Shown: one piece after another, positions 44,564 to 56,469 of the stretch
Layout: each line of letters begins with the position of its first letter
How positions within the stretch are numbered: the first letter of the stretch is position 1
NCBI RefSeq assembly: GCF_025766255.1
Contig: NW_026516668.1
Coordinates: 310,001-374,000, forward strand
From: Zychaea mexicana
Lineage: Eukaryota; Mucoromycota; Mucoromycetes; Mucorales; Lichtheimiaceae
DNA length: 64,000 nt
Reading direction: 5' to 3'
Position numbers and translations under genes: made by a program
The notes under the pieces: model-generated
Told to the model about the DNA's origin: nothing
Database searches by the model: none
What the model saw: only the letters and a program-made list of their open reading frames with translations

Positions 44564-45334
44564 CTACGCCGTTGGAGGTTGTACAGGTGATAAATGCTTG
44601 GCATATTTAGCATTGAATAGAGTATAACTGAGTGTGACGGTATTGACATCCTTCATGTATGGATCATCCAAAAAATCAGGATCAATAAAGAAAAACACGG
44701 GCATATCCACATCCTCTTGAGGCTCAAGCCGTTGCTCCTCAAAACAGAAACACTGAATCTTGTTAAAGTAGGAGCCGGCACGATGGGGCGTGACATTGTA
44801 TGTCGCAATGCCAACGATATCTTCCTTAGCCTTGCTCTTGGCCTTGTAAAAAGTCAGTGCCGTTTCGCCGGGGACAACGTAGATTTCACGAAGTTCCGGC
44901 TTGAAGGACCATGGTAAGGCGTCGGATGTGTTGCTTTCGAATGTAATGCGTATCCGTCGTTGTTCGTTGTGAGGCACAAGTCGTTCTTTTGAGAATCGGT
45001 TCGCGTCAGTCACTGGCGTGCCGCTGTATCCTGTGCTAGCGCAGAAGAGTCGATACAGTGGTACGGCTGCATAGGATAGGCCCAGCATGGAAATGAAGAT
45101 GGCCGCTGCATACATGCCGGACGAAAGGTTGTCATTGCCACTGCTTTTGTTGTTTCTGGTTGCTTTGGTAGCATAACTTGCTAGTTGTTGTTGTTGTTGC
45201 TGTTGTGGAAAACCCCATCGTCTGTTCAAAGTGGATCGAGAAGCAAGACGAAGTGCCAATGGCGAGCCAAAGAGCGTAGCACCAATGGGGTTTCTACTGC
45301 ATGCACGTTGAAACAAACCAAAACGTGTTGCCAT
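44564..45334 (-). CDS. COX11: Cytochrome c oxidase copper chaperone Cox11
   Basis: A single exon of 256 aa, unlike its intron-rich neighbours. The N-terminus is basic and Ser/Arg-rich with a short Gln run, as expected for a mitochondrial presequence. One membrane helix follows (MYAAAIFISMLGLSYAAVPL), running into YRLFCASTGYSGTP, where the Cys is one of the copper ligands. The soluble intermembrane-space domain shows VVPGETALTFYKA, GIATYNVTPHRAG and the copper-binding CFCFEEQ motif, then MPVFFFIDPDF. All family landmarks are intact. Cox11 delivers copper to the CuB site of Cox1 in the inner mitochondrial membrane. Confidence 0.96.
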   Translation of the reverse strand: MATRFGLFQRACSRNPIGATLFGSPLALRLASRSTLNRRWGFPQQQQQQQLASYATKATRNNKSSGNDNLSSGMYAAAIFISMLGLSYAAVPLYRLFCASTGYSGTPVTDANRFSKERLVPHNEQRRIRITFESNTSDALPWSFKPELREIYVVPGETALTFYKAKSKAKEDIVGIATYNVTPHRAGSYFNKIQCFCFEEQRLEPQEDVDMPVFFFIDPDFLDDPYMKDVNTVTLSYTLFNAKYAKHLSPVQPPTA

Positions 45335-45571
45335 TTGTCTTGTATGTAGGTTTTTTATCAGGAAACTGTATACCGTCTCTCGCTTTTCTGAGTTTTATTC
45401 AAAAAAGTAAACATGTCATATCGTCATATCATACCCCGCTGGGTGCTCTGGGAACTTATTCACAGTATATGTGGTAACGTAAAAAAAGAGTTTTTAATAT
45501 ATTCTTTGGGAGACAAATATGCTATAAGCAATAGGAAGAGAGAGAGAAACACACAAAGTAGAAGATGGAAA

Positions 45572-46319
45572 CTATTTCGAAGCCTCAAGAGTATCGTCCG
45601 CAGCCCACATTGCACCGAAATACCCAACTAGGCCAGGATGTGTTTAATTTTGGGGAGCTTCCTTGTCTATAACCATTTCCAAACGATGTATGTGATTAGC
45701 AAACCTCTTTCCTTTCTCTTTTCTACTACGACAATAAATCACAACTTACAGGCCAAAGCATGTTCTTCACCCATGGCAGATACGACAGTGACCAACAAGT
45801 CCTTGCCTTCTTCAAAGTCGTTTTGCAACTGCTGGCCAAGGTCGGTGTCGGGAAGCTTGACATCATCCTTGGTATCGCCGCCCTCCAACAAGCTAAGGAA
45901 ACCGTCATCGATGTTGATGAGCTGGTATTCTTTACGCTGGACGTTGGGGACATCCATGTTGTGGGTCGAGGGCGACAAATCTTCCAGCTTCCTGTAGAGC
46001 CGCAGCGAGACCAAAACAATGTTGAGCTCTCTCTTTCTCTGACTCACTATTGACGCATACCAACATAACAAGCCCGAGCAACAGCGGGTAGAGAGAAAGA
46101 AACTGATACTTACTTGTTAGTGAAAATGTCAATGGCGACCAAGTGGACCTTGGCGTGACCGTGCTTGCCAGTCTTGGAGGTAGACATATCAACGATCTTG
46201 CAGGGACGGCCCTTGATGACGACGTGGCCGTTCTTGCGCAGAGCAGAGCACTGCATGGGGAAAGTCAAGGAGGCACCAGCATCGGCGGTAGCGAAGGAGT
46301 TATCGTGATCGTCAGACAT
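45572..46319 (-). CDS. eIF5A: Translation factor eIF5A (canonical copy)
   Basis: Three exons, 46319-46114, 45991-45750 and 45627-45572, give 167 aa. The protein shows the full eIF5A pattern: [40 protein letters not shown] with hypusine lysine K52 (codon 46164-46166, AAG), [36 protein letters not shown], then [10 protein letters not shown] and [12 protein letters not shown]. eIF5A, once hypusinated by deoxyhypusine synthase and hydroxylase, helps ribosomes through stalls at proline-rich motifs and in termination. The C-terminal exon encodes an unusual aromatic tail ([17 protein letters not shown]). It is preceded by a GGAA microsatellite in its leader. A paralogue lies 10.9 kb away. Confidence 0.95.
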
Positions 46320-46328
46320 GGTCTAAGC

Positions 46329-46351
46329 GGGAAGGAAGGAAGGAAGGAAGG
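46329..46351. repeat. (GGAA)n microsatellite, copy 1
   Basis: About 5.5 GGAA units, 10 bp upstream of the eIF5A start codon; 8 bp shorter than in copy 2. Confidence 0.85.
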
Positions 46352-47905
46352 ACGAATTCAAAAGGAGATGAGTTTTTCTATTGCTCATTTCTTACAATGT
46401 TGGAGGCACAAATGTCACCAATAATTTTTGAACTTACTGTACGGTCAGGTGGAAGAAAGAAAAAAAAGAGAGGGAGAAAATTACTTGGTAGTGCTTGCGC
46501 CGCTCCACATATTCGTTGGCAGCAGCCGCCCTCTCTCTGGACTAACTCACACACTGCCTGATTTGCTGCTACTGTTCCGACAGCATTCGCTCTGCTATTA
46601 AGAAAAAAAAAAATTTTTTTTTTTGCTTGCGCGTAAAAATGATTCGGAGTTCTCTCTTATTACTCGGGTGCTTTGACGCCCCTGGACTACACCTTACACA
46701 TGACAGGCTCTGTTCGCGTTGCACATACTCTTAGTGTCAGTTATAGTATGATCATAAGCCATTCAGATAGTGAACGGATCTTTTTGTCGAGCTGCTGGCA
46801 GGACGTTCTGGTGTTTATCCCTCGTAAGGACGATGGCTCAGTTTCTATTATCCTTGATGAGATGACTTTACTACCATGTTAGCATGGTTTCGATCTGCTA
46901 AGTGATAAGTTCCTTATTGTGAAAAATAATACTTCATCGTTAGTGTAACCTTAACTTTTAACAATGAAGCGCTTCCAGCATTGGGGACTCCTGCTGCGAC
47001 TGTACAATTGGGAACATGGATACTTTTCCAGTTGTTGTGCTTTTGGAGACTTGCAAGCCTTTATTTATTAAGCTTTATTTGAAAAGGCCCAGCATACTCA
47101 CATGGGCTGCAGAATGCAGCAATTTACAAAAATGTGGAGGTCGTCTAAGTAACTATGTAGTGCTCCAGACTCTGAGAAATTTGGGGTAAGCAAGTAATGT
47201 ACTACTGCTATGGGCTATGTACTAGAAAATTGACATGCTTATTTAGAAATAACACTTAACGAGTCTTCTCTCTTTTGGTGCTTAGAACTTTTTTAGGGGT
47301 AAATGTGAAAAGACTACCCCACGTTCTGACCCACAGCAGCATTCTGATCTGGATACCTGTGCGACGCATCGTCAAACCAAGAATCTGCGCATAAATAGAT
47401 ATTGCGCAAGCTACTTTGACAGCAAAAAAAGCTTGTGGCATTAGCAACCAAGACATTTCGCGCTTATTGATCCCACAAACAAGACTTTCGTTCCACATGT
47501 GTTATAACATATGGCGCTACAATCGATAGTCTCTATTGACCAATCAAATCTTTTGATATCGAATGATGTTTGTAATGCCAATGATACCGATCTACCTGTT
47601 GATCAATTGGGCAGACTTTGGTTAGCATTTGGTTCCTACCTAATGGGGAGCTTTCAAGATTACTAAACTGCCCTTTGTAACCCTTCGACGACCATGAAGC
47701 CTACGGGATAAGTCTACTCTGATTACTCCAACGGGGGCGGCATCGGTTTCGAAAACTCTCTGTATTACTTAAGAATTTTACAGCAGAAAAGAATCAGTAT
47801 TATGGAAAACTCTGTGACAACCACTATTTCAAGAGAAAGCACTGAAAGGGAATACAAGCTGCTATCCAAGGAACCAAGTTCTCAATCGGAGCGTGAAATA
47901 GTGTG

Positions 47906-47933
47906 CAACCTGGTTGCCATGGCAACCAGGTTG
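47906..47933. promoter_or_regulatory. 28-bp perfect palindrome with RFX X-box core, copy 1
   Basis: Perfect inverted repeat centred at 47919/47920; its centre is GTTGCCATGGCAAC, the ideal X-box bound by RFX-family proteins (Crt1/Rfx1 in fungi). About 1 kb upstream of the ankyrin gene. Confidence 0.5.
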
Positions 47934-48708
47934 TCATTTGCTTGTGCTTTGATTCGAGCCGTCTCAAGGTGGCCACAAACAAATTGTTTTTTTTAGGAGT
48001 ACTATGAAGATCCTTTTCGCTTGTTATGTTTTATCAGCTAACGACGGAATGTTCTTGCCGGATCAAGATCTTCATATTCTCCTTTCACTGAGGAATAGAT
48101 ATGCATTAAAATCCGTAGTTGACACATGGCGTTCATGGTGGAGGTGGACTCTGTTGTCAGCTAATGCATGTACATTTTGAGATCAGGGTGCTCAGATAAG
48201 CCGCGGCCAACTTCAAATCAACAACAAACATCTCATTTTTAGATCCTTCTTATTTTATATGTGTATGCAAAATGATAAGCAGCACTCATTCTTCCTAAAT
48301 TTCTGCTCAAAAGCATCCGTACCAGGTAGCGTAGTCGGCAATATAATCCGGATGAAGTCAAGTTTGATCGTCCAGTTCATGTCTGAATCAACAGTTATTC
48401 CAGATTTTGCTGTCTATCATAATTATATGCTTGTTCCCTTGTCGTTGTATCCATCTGTTATTTTGTTCGTTTCGACAAAAAAGAAATGTCAGACAAGAAG
48501 AGACGCAGCAGTTCTTCTGGTTTTCGAATTAGGAATAGAACCGAGGGATTCTCAATATATGCTAGTAATGTGGAGGTATAGTAGAAGAGACTTGTGATAG
48601 TGCAGTGTTATAAAAGTCAATTAAAGACAAGAACGCATCAATTAGGAAACTGACGGATGAGGCCATTGTCTAATATTAACACACCGACATGCAATCCATA
48701 ATAGTTGG

Positions 48709-48724
48709 CGTTGCCATGGCAACG
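48709..48724. promoter_or_regulatory. 16-bp palindromic X-box, copy 1
   Basis: CGTTGCCATGGCAACG, a perfect palindrome, followed by a half site GTTGCCAC (about 48730-48737). About 200 bp upstream of the ankyrin gene start. Confidence 0.5.
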
Positions 48725-48845
48725 GGCTGCGTTGCCACACTTAATTCATGTGTAACATCGCAGCTTAGTGAAATAATCATATTGCGGTGTAGTAGTACAC
48801 ATGCATGTACAAGATTAGTGTGGCGATGCGCTGACACAGCTCTGG

Positions 48846-48852
48846 TATATAA
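48846..48852 (+). promoter_or_regulatory. TATA box of ankyrin gene, copy 1
   Basis: TATATAA 69 bp upstream of the ATG at 48921. Confidence 0.55.
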
Positions 48853-48920
48853 GAGGCGAATAATACGAAAAAAAAGCTTTATCCTTTTCCTACCCCTTCT
48901 TCCTTTCGACAGTTGTTACC

Positions 48921-51900
48921 ATGGTCCAAACACTCAGACGCCGCAATGCCGCCAACGAAACAAACGGCACTACTAGCACCAGCGACAAGCGCAAGAGACC
49001 GGCGGTATGTTGCTGATTTAGCCCTATTCGTTTTACTCGACGACGAATCTAGTACAAATAAGCGCCATCGATACTAATTTTAATGATCTTATACACACAA
49101 ACAGACTCGAGATGGAACCCGTGTTCGTCTCACGGACAAGATGAAAGCTGCCGTCACTGTACGTGATAGTGGAATCAAAAAGGTGACCATAACACGCAAG
49201 AAGCAACAACAGCAAGCCAAAAGAACATCCACCCGAAACAAAACTTCTTCTGCTTCTGCCACTGTCAACAAGCCGATCGAATCCATCCGCGACTTCAAGA
49301 AGATCGAGGTATATAGTATTTTGGATTGCTTGCTGGTGCATAATGTGTATACATATATACAGCGGCCGTAACGTTTTCTCACCCCTTCTTTTTTCGTTCT
49401 CTTTCACACACTTTAGGGCCAAACATACTATCTTGTCCATCGCACCGGCAGTGACCCTACTCAAGACACTTGGGAGGCCGAGCAAACGATCGAATCGTTG
49501 GAGATCTTGGGCGCTTTCCGCGAACGCGTTCAAACAGCTTCCGGCTATACTATCGACTTCGACAACACCGTTACTACCAACGAAACGTCAACGACTAACA
49601 CCAATGTCCGTCGGTCGACACGTACGAGCAAGACGCGTGCTATGCTTCGCATGACAGAGCCTATTGACATTGATAGCAGCGGCAGTGACGATGAAGTTAC
49701 CACCGCATCACGTTCCTCCAAGAAAGGAAGTACTACCACTCGAAAGAAACGCAGCAACAGCGAGTCCAGTGGCAAACCAGCTGCACCAAAGAAACTTCGT
49801 GGCCAGGCAGCACGCAAGGCAGCCGAGGTGGAAGAACGTCAACGACGCATGGAGGAACGTGCGACCAAGACGGATGCTGCAATTGTAGGCATTGACGAAA
49901 CTGACTGTTGTTTGCGCTGCAGCATCTTTCTGTATCGTCAAGCTGTCGAGAAAGACAATTTGGAATTGCTCAAGGCTGCAGTGGAGGACAAGGAGCATGT
50001 GCCATACTGGGAGAAGGAAGATTGCCAGCACTGGAGCGACATGGTGGTGGCGGCGGCTATGCTCAAGGGAAATAAGGAGATTGTTGGTCTTTTGTTGCAG
50101 AGTCAAGAAAACGGACGTGTCCAGGTTCCGACCAAATACATGCAGTATGGCGGAAGCACAGGCTATGTGAGCCGCTTCACTTTTGGTCACGCTGTCAGGT
50201 AAAATACATACAAATTGTATGGATGGCTTTGAAGCGCGAAAAGCTACTTGACGTTGTCTAATCGATTTTGTGTGGTATGTAGCAAGGTGAACGAGTCGCG
50301 TGGCAACCGTCAGGGAAACTCGGCATTTTACCGAAACAGTCAAAAGAATCTCATGGCGGTGGATATTTCCCGCTTGAACGAGTCGCTCATTTCTATCAAC
50401 GTCCTGGAAGCTTTGCAAAATACAGCGCTGGATCCAGATATGGCGGATTTCGTCAAAAGTGCAACCAACCTCGTCCGCGGCTGCAGCATGTTCATGGAAC
50501 AGAAGGGCTTTTACTATTGCGTGGCATCAGGAAACTGGAACGTCGCTGGAAGTATTATCAATCACATCCAGTATCGCTCAGGATTCAACACGGTACACAC
50601 AAACGTACTCAGCGTAAGTTGTATCTCCTCTTTCACTAATGTAAAGCTGGTTATATGTATTCGCTTATCTAAACGTTATCATGAAATGCCGATGTGTAGT
50701 TCAAGAATGGTGAACCGCTCGAAACGTATCGTCGCAACCAGATCTTGAAAAAGTCGTTCGATTCTGGCTCTATCACGCCTCTGGAATGTGCTGCGATCCA
50801 TCCTTCAAGAGCATACCTCAAAGAACTGTTTGAACAACTCACCCCTGCTGAACGTATTGAGACCGATGAATTCGGTCGTACCATTGCTCACTTTGCCGCG
50901 GCCAGCACGACGCCTGACTGCCTCGAGTACCTGATCGAGCAGGACTTCCCATTCTCGTCTGGAGACAAGTTCAAGTTGACCCCACTCATTCAAGCAGCTC
51001 GTTTCGGCCGGCACCAAAATATTCGTCCGTTACTCAAGCATTTAAGTAAAACAGAGATGCCAAACACCGAGTTCGCAGATCAAACGCTCCTTCGCCAACG
51101 CTGGCGCCCGCTTCATTATGCCGCCTACTTTGGTCACCCGGAAACCTGTCGTGAATTAATTGATTGTGGTGCTACCTTGGAGGCTATCGAAAGCACTTTA
51201 CGTGCGACGCCCCTCTTGTTTGCTGCGCAGCGTGGTCACCTCGAATGTGTCAAGGTTCTTGTGGAACACGGTAAGGCAGATCCAGAGGCAGTCGACAAGT
51301 ATTCCCGTACCGCACTTCATGTGGCTAGCATCAATGGCAAGTACGACGTTGCCAAATATCTGTTGCAAATTGGTGTCGATGCCAACGCTGCGGACACATC
51401 TGAAAACAGACCTATCCACTATGCTGCGGGCTTTGGTTACCTGCGTCTGTTACGTCTCTTGATTGAGGTTGGTGGTGCCGATCCAGCCGCCCCCAATGTG
51501 TGGAGAACGACCGCTTGCTCCGTCGCCAATCTCAAAGGCCACATTTCTATTGTCCAATACCTGTTGACCGAGTGCAACATTGATGTCAATTTCAAGGATC
51601 AAGACGGCAAAACCTTGTTGCATCATTGTGTGGAGGAAACTGTGACTAGTAAGCTGGAAGCCGAACAGTCGCTTCGAAAAGCCCGTTTGCTTATTTCCAA
51701 GAATGCTGATCCGAATTTGCAAACTATCGAAGGTAAAGTATCCATGTAACGAGAAGAGAATGCAGTGATTTTAATGATGGAATAAACAAGAACAATAACT
51801 AATTATTTGTGTAACTCTAGGTAACACCGTCCTCCATAGTTTTGCTATGGGTTATTTCAATGCACATCGCCCTGCTGGCTGGAAAGAAGAAGACCAGGAG

Positions 51901-54900
51901 GGCAACGAGCTCGTGAAGCCATTGGAATATGATGACATGGACGGTATCAATTACAGTCGACAAATGGCCCAACTTCTTCTGGAAGCCGGTGCAAACCTGG
52001 GCATCAAGAATAATGCAGGCGACACTCCTTTGGCGCATGGTATCCTTCATAATAAGGATTATGTGTTTGATATCTTCATTGAACGAGGTGCCATCTACTG
52101 GGATACCATGACGTCCTCTGGTGTTACCTTTTTCCAATGTCTGTTTGCAAATGCGAGTGAGCTGGATTCCTTCAACACGCGACGTGAGATAGATCGTGTG
52201 CGCAACAGTCGATATGAAGTCATGATCAAGGGCATTTGGGAAGCGATTGTAAAACATCCAGCCCCGGCAGATGCTAATACCAACGTAAGTTCGATTTTAT
52301 TAGAGGAATGCACGCATACACGTATGTACTTTTTTCTATCTTTGGCTTACTAAGCACGCTTCTTCACAATTGTTTACAAATTTTAATAGATCAATACCCC
52401 TAACTCGGCTGGTTTTACCGCAATGTTGGCATCTGTCCAGGAAGTGTGCGAAACTCAAAAAAAGCATGTCAAAAAAGAGAAGGAGCGTATCAAGAAACGA
52501 TTCACCTTAGCCTCCAAAAGTTATGCACAAGGTGAAAACTCTGATGAAAGTTCAGCCCGAGAAGAGGCTGTCTTTGAGTTCCGTTTCCATCATTGGGTAA
52601 GACCTTTTTTTGTGTTCTATAGCCATGCTTAAAGTATTACACTGGGTAACTTACGATTGAACATTGTGTCTGTAACATATATATAGTTGGATATGGCAAC
52701 CAAGATTGTAGAAAATTATCACCCGGATATGAATTCGGTTGTCCAGTTGCCCAAGGACTTTTATAAGGGCAATCCCAAGCGGAGCAAGAGTGAATATCCT
52801 CGTGAAACTGGTTGGAGCGTTTTGCATTTCGGTAAGCCATGCGAGAGTGTACGAAAAAGAGTGAGTGTGTATGAGTTTAGACGATAAGTTTACTAAAGAT
52901 ATATTACTGTATGTATAGCTACAGCCACTCAAGATGTAAAACTACTGCACTTTTTGTTGTCCCACGGATCCGATCCTAACCAACGCATTATTGTCGCTGG
53001 CGTGCCAACTGGCGCTCCTCCTATGTTGAGTGGTTATATAAAAAAGAAGCTCCTTCATCAAGAATACTTGCCCACCACCGATCTACAAACCATCGAACAC
53101 GCCAACAAGCTATTCAACATCATCAAACCAGATTTCGAGCTATTACTTCCCAACGCAATCAAGAAGTACATCGCGTTTGGCGCTAATCCGTGTGTTGCCG
53201 ACAAGGAGGGATACTCAACATTGATGAAAGCTGCAGAATCATTGGATCATGAAATAATGGAGGATCTATGTACCGCCTATACCGAGTCGCACTCGTTCGA
53301 AGGTATCGATAACCGTGACCAGAAACATCACACTGCACTCATGTACGCGGTGAATGCCGTGCAAGAAGCTTTATCAAGAAGCGATCAATCCATCAACGTA
53401 CTCACTGTCAAGCATTTGTTGGTCGCCGGTGCCAATCCAAACCTCCATTATGAAAACGCTTGTGGTGATACCGTGATTATGAAGATTATCCGATCCCAGT
53501 ATCTACCTTTGCTAAACACGGTTATTGAGCACACTCATTATCCGATCGATCATTCTGCCGTTAACAATCGTATGTTTTGGGTTTTTGTCTTACCGTGCAC
53601 ATGTCTTGCTGGTTTGTAATCAAGCGCTCTCCACTAATACCTTTTTGGTTTTGTAACTTTTAGATATGGAAACTTGTGCAATTATCACTTGCAAGAACAA
53701 GAATGAGGATATTTCCAAAGCCTACTTTGATCTTATGGCAAGCTCTTATGCATCTTCTTCATTTGACGTCAATGTCAACGACAAAGAAAACAACACCGCA
53801 CTTCTTATTGCATCCATGTCCGGAAACGAACATGCAGTCAATGTGCTTTTGGAATGCAAGGCTGACCCCAACCATATAGTTGGTGCAAACGTCTCCCCTC
53901 TCTGCCGGTCTGTGCAAAACTCCTACTTTCAGATCGCCCAAAGTCTGCTCAAAGCTGGTGCCAACGTCAATCATAAGGACGATCAAGATCTTTCTCCACT
54001 CCACCATGCCGTTCTCGTCGAAAAATATCACCTGGTCAAGCTGATGATAGAATTTGGTGCCAATGTACATGCAATCGATAAGAAGCAACGTACCGCACTT
54101 CACATTGCTATCCAGAAAACCAAGAACATGACTAATGCTTCGCTCCGAATTGAACGATTGCTTCTACAAGGTGGCAGTGATATCAATGCCAAGGATATTT
54201 TGGGTACATTTTTGCTACTATATATGCTGTTCCTCCGAAACCATCGCATAGCTTTACTCTTTCTAACCATCGCGTTTATCTCTGCTCCCTGCGTGTATGT
54301 TAATAGGACGTACACCGCTTCATCTTGCTTTCATACATATGGATGTCGTTCCTCACATGCGCAAGATGGCCACAATAGCCAAAAAGGTCAAGAAGATTCG
54401 CGAAGACAAGAAGAATGCCAAGATAATGGAAAGCAAGATAGCCTCAGCAGTCGAAAAATTCGGCCGGAACACAAAGGATTCAGGTTCCAATGAATGGATT
54501 GCCTATGCAGTACGAGCGCATCTTGAAAACAAGCAACGAGAGGAATCTGGCAGCAAAGGAAAGGATGGCGAAAATATTGTGATTATCGAACAAGACGAAC
54601 TCGCAGACCTAGAACTTTATGCTCTGTTCCAATGGGAAATGGACACCCAATCGCCAAGCAAAGTCGATCCCATTGATATCATCAAGTTCTTGTCAAACTA
54701 TGAAGATATCCAATACGACTTACCCGATCATTTTGGCCGTACTCCAATGCATTACGCTGCTACCGTGGGCGCATTCTCTTCCACATCTATCCTCATTGCC
54801 AAGGGTGTGAACATCAATGCCGAGGACTTGGATCAAAATACTCCGCTGCAACTTTCTCTTCGTTACAAGCATGTTGATTACTCGGTGATGCTCTGTGATC

Positions 54901-56284
54901 AAGGAGCTACACCTACCAGCGTGATGACTCTTCCTGCGGGTGATCCAGTGACAACTTTAAACTACAGCTTGTCCCAGGACTTTATGAACATGGCATATCT
55001 GATTTTGGATCGTAATCCAAGCGTATTAGGTAAGAAGAATAATCGCTTTTTCAACATTGCAAACTCTTTTCCCTGTTTGTGGCATAGTATGAGACTGACT
55101 GATTTTGTATATAGAATCGTTGCAAGACGCTTTGCGAACGGGCAAATTCCATGTTGCGGATATCCTGCTCAATTCTGCTCCTACTTCCACCCTTTCTGCG
55201 ACCACACAAGAGGGCCAAAACTTGTGGCACATATTTGCCAACTTTAAACCGTTTGACAGGTAAAAAAGAAACTTCCAACACCTACTTATATATATTTTTT
55301 TAAATTTACAATACTGATAACGCAATTCATCTAGTGAGATTTGGGACGAGTATTTGACCGACGTCATTGCTAAAGTAGCTGAGCTTGGATTAACATTCGA
55401 AGCCGATGTGCACGGACGTACACCCATTCATTATGCTGCAATGTACGGACAAAACACGCTATTGAACAACCTGCTATCTGCTGGCGGCAGTGAGATCAAC
55501 AAGTTAGATAAAGATGGTTTATCCGAGCTCTGGTATGCGGCATCGTCCCATAGCATTCAATCTGTTCAGGTAAGAATAAACACATTTCGCACATATATAG
55601 ATAAGGTTGCACAACATTTTTCTTATTTAACGGTACTAATCGATTGTCATTTTTTATGTTATTAGCTGCTGTTAAACGCTGGTGCATTGACCGGAAAAGG
55701 CACAAGCTCGGCAACCAAGGATTCAGCATTATTGCTTGCAGTCAAGAGCAAGGATATTTACCTAGTCAAGCTTCTATTAGAGTCTAGTGCTCCTCGTGAT
55801 GAAGATAGCATCCACGGAAGACCTAACGCTGTGATGCAAGCGTGTATGAACAAATCTGACAAGATCTTGAAGGTAAGCTTGAGTTCGTGGCAAAAATTGG
55901 TAGTTAGCCTCGCATCATGTATTGTAGTATTGATTTTGTCGGAATACAGGAGCTTCTGCAAGCAGGTGCTGATCCCAATGTAACATCAACTGCTACTTAC
56001 CACCTGAAAGGCAAGAAAAAGACATTGGTCATTCAGCCAGTGTTTATTGCCACGGATACGACTTTTGAGGTAATTATTGCTGAGGTTGTTTTTGGATATT
56101 GGAAAGCAAGGTCTGTTCCATATATATCTGTGGTTTATCTCAACCTTGCGTGGTAATAAATTCATAGGTACTGATCAACGGTGGAGCCAATCCGAATGTC
56201 GTGAGTCCAAAGCAAGAGCCCTATGAAGGCCGATCTTGCTTTATGCACTTGAGCAAATCTACAGCAAACACGGAACTTTTAAAG
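48921..56284 (+). CDS. Giant chromodomain-like/ankyrin-repeat protein, copy 1, 3' end lost
   Basis: Sixteen exons join in phase for 1996 codons: 48921-49004, 49105-49308, 49417-50198, 50283-50613, 50700-51732, 51821-52284, 52390-52596, 52687-52831, 52919-53569, 53664-54203, 54307-55029, 55115-55259, 55335-55569, 55666-55872, 55950-56069, 56168-56284. The basic N-terminus carries NLS-like KRKRP. Exons 2-3 form a chromodomain-like block (KKIEGQTYYLVHRTGSDPTQ, DTWEAEQTIESLEIL), followed by a Lys/Arg/Ser-rich linker. The rest is many ankyrin repeats (RPLHYAAYFGHPETCRELID, RTALHVASINGKYDVAKYLL, RTPMHYAATVG) with helical inserts. After the last clear exon a donor GTACAC (56285) leads into the duplication junction. 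A cryptic exon 56330-56380 would add about 16 residues and stop. A nuclear scaffold is a guess. Confidence 0.85.
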
Positions 56285-56469
56285 GTACACTTTTAAATAC
56301 ATATTATGACATTTCGAAATGCTATATAGACGACTGGCTTTAATCTGTTCTACTTATTCACACTATATGTGGTAACGTAAAAAAAAAGTTTTTAATATAT
56401 TTTTTGGGAGACAAATATGCTATAAGCAATAGGAAGAGAGAGAGGAACACACAAAGTAAAAGATGGAAA

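Larger units (their letters stand above)
46352..48920. other. Head-to-head region between eIF5A and ankyrin gene, copy 1
   Basis: About 2.6 kb. It contains a 146-bp segment not present in copy 2 (46598-46743, including an A-run/T-run junction), two palindromic X-box-like sites (own entries) and a TATA box. Small open frames (47256-47498 minus; 47802-47996, 48004-48180 and 48259-48597 plus) are conserved in both copies but have no recognisable domain; that conservation means little because the copies are almost identical. Confidence 0.5.
45454..56351. repeat. Tandem duplication, copy 1 (unit about 10.9 kb)
   Basis: Sequence from about 45454 reappears from about 56352 in the same orientation, offset 10,898 bp at the left edge and 10,766-10,768 bp inside because of indels. 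The unit holds eIF5A (-), a 2.5-kb intergenic region and the ankyrin gene (+). The left edge is in the 3' flank of eIF5A, close to COX11; the right edge lies inside or just past an ankyrin-gene intron. Confidence 0.93.

Noticed and set aside
47256..47498. 80-codon minus-strand frame repeated in both copies
   Set aside because: Same reason; no family resemblance.
48259..48597. 112-codon open frame in both duplicated promoter regions
   Set aside because: Identity between copies comes from the recent duplication, not selection; no domain, poor start context, and the sequence looks non-coding.
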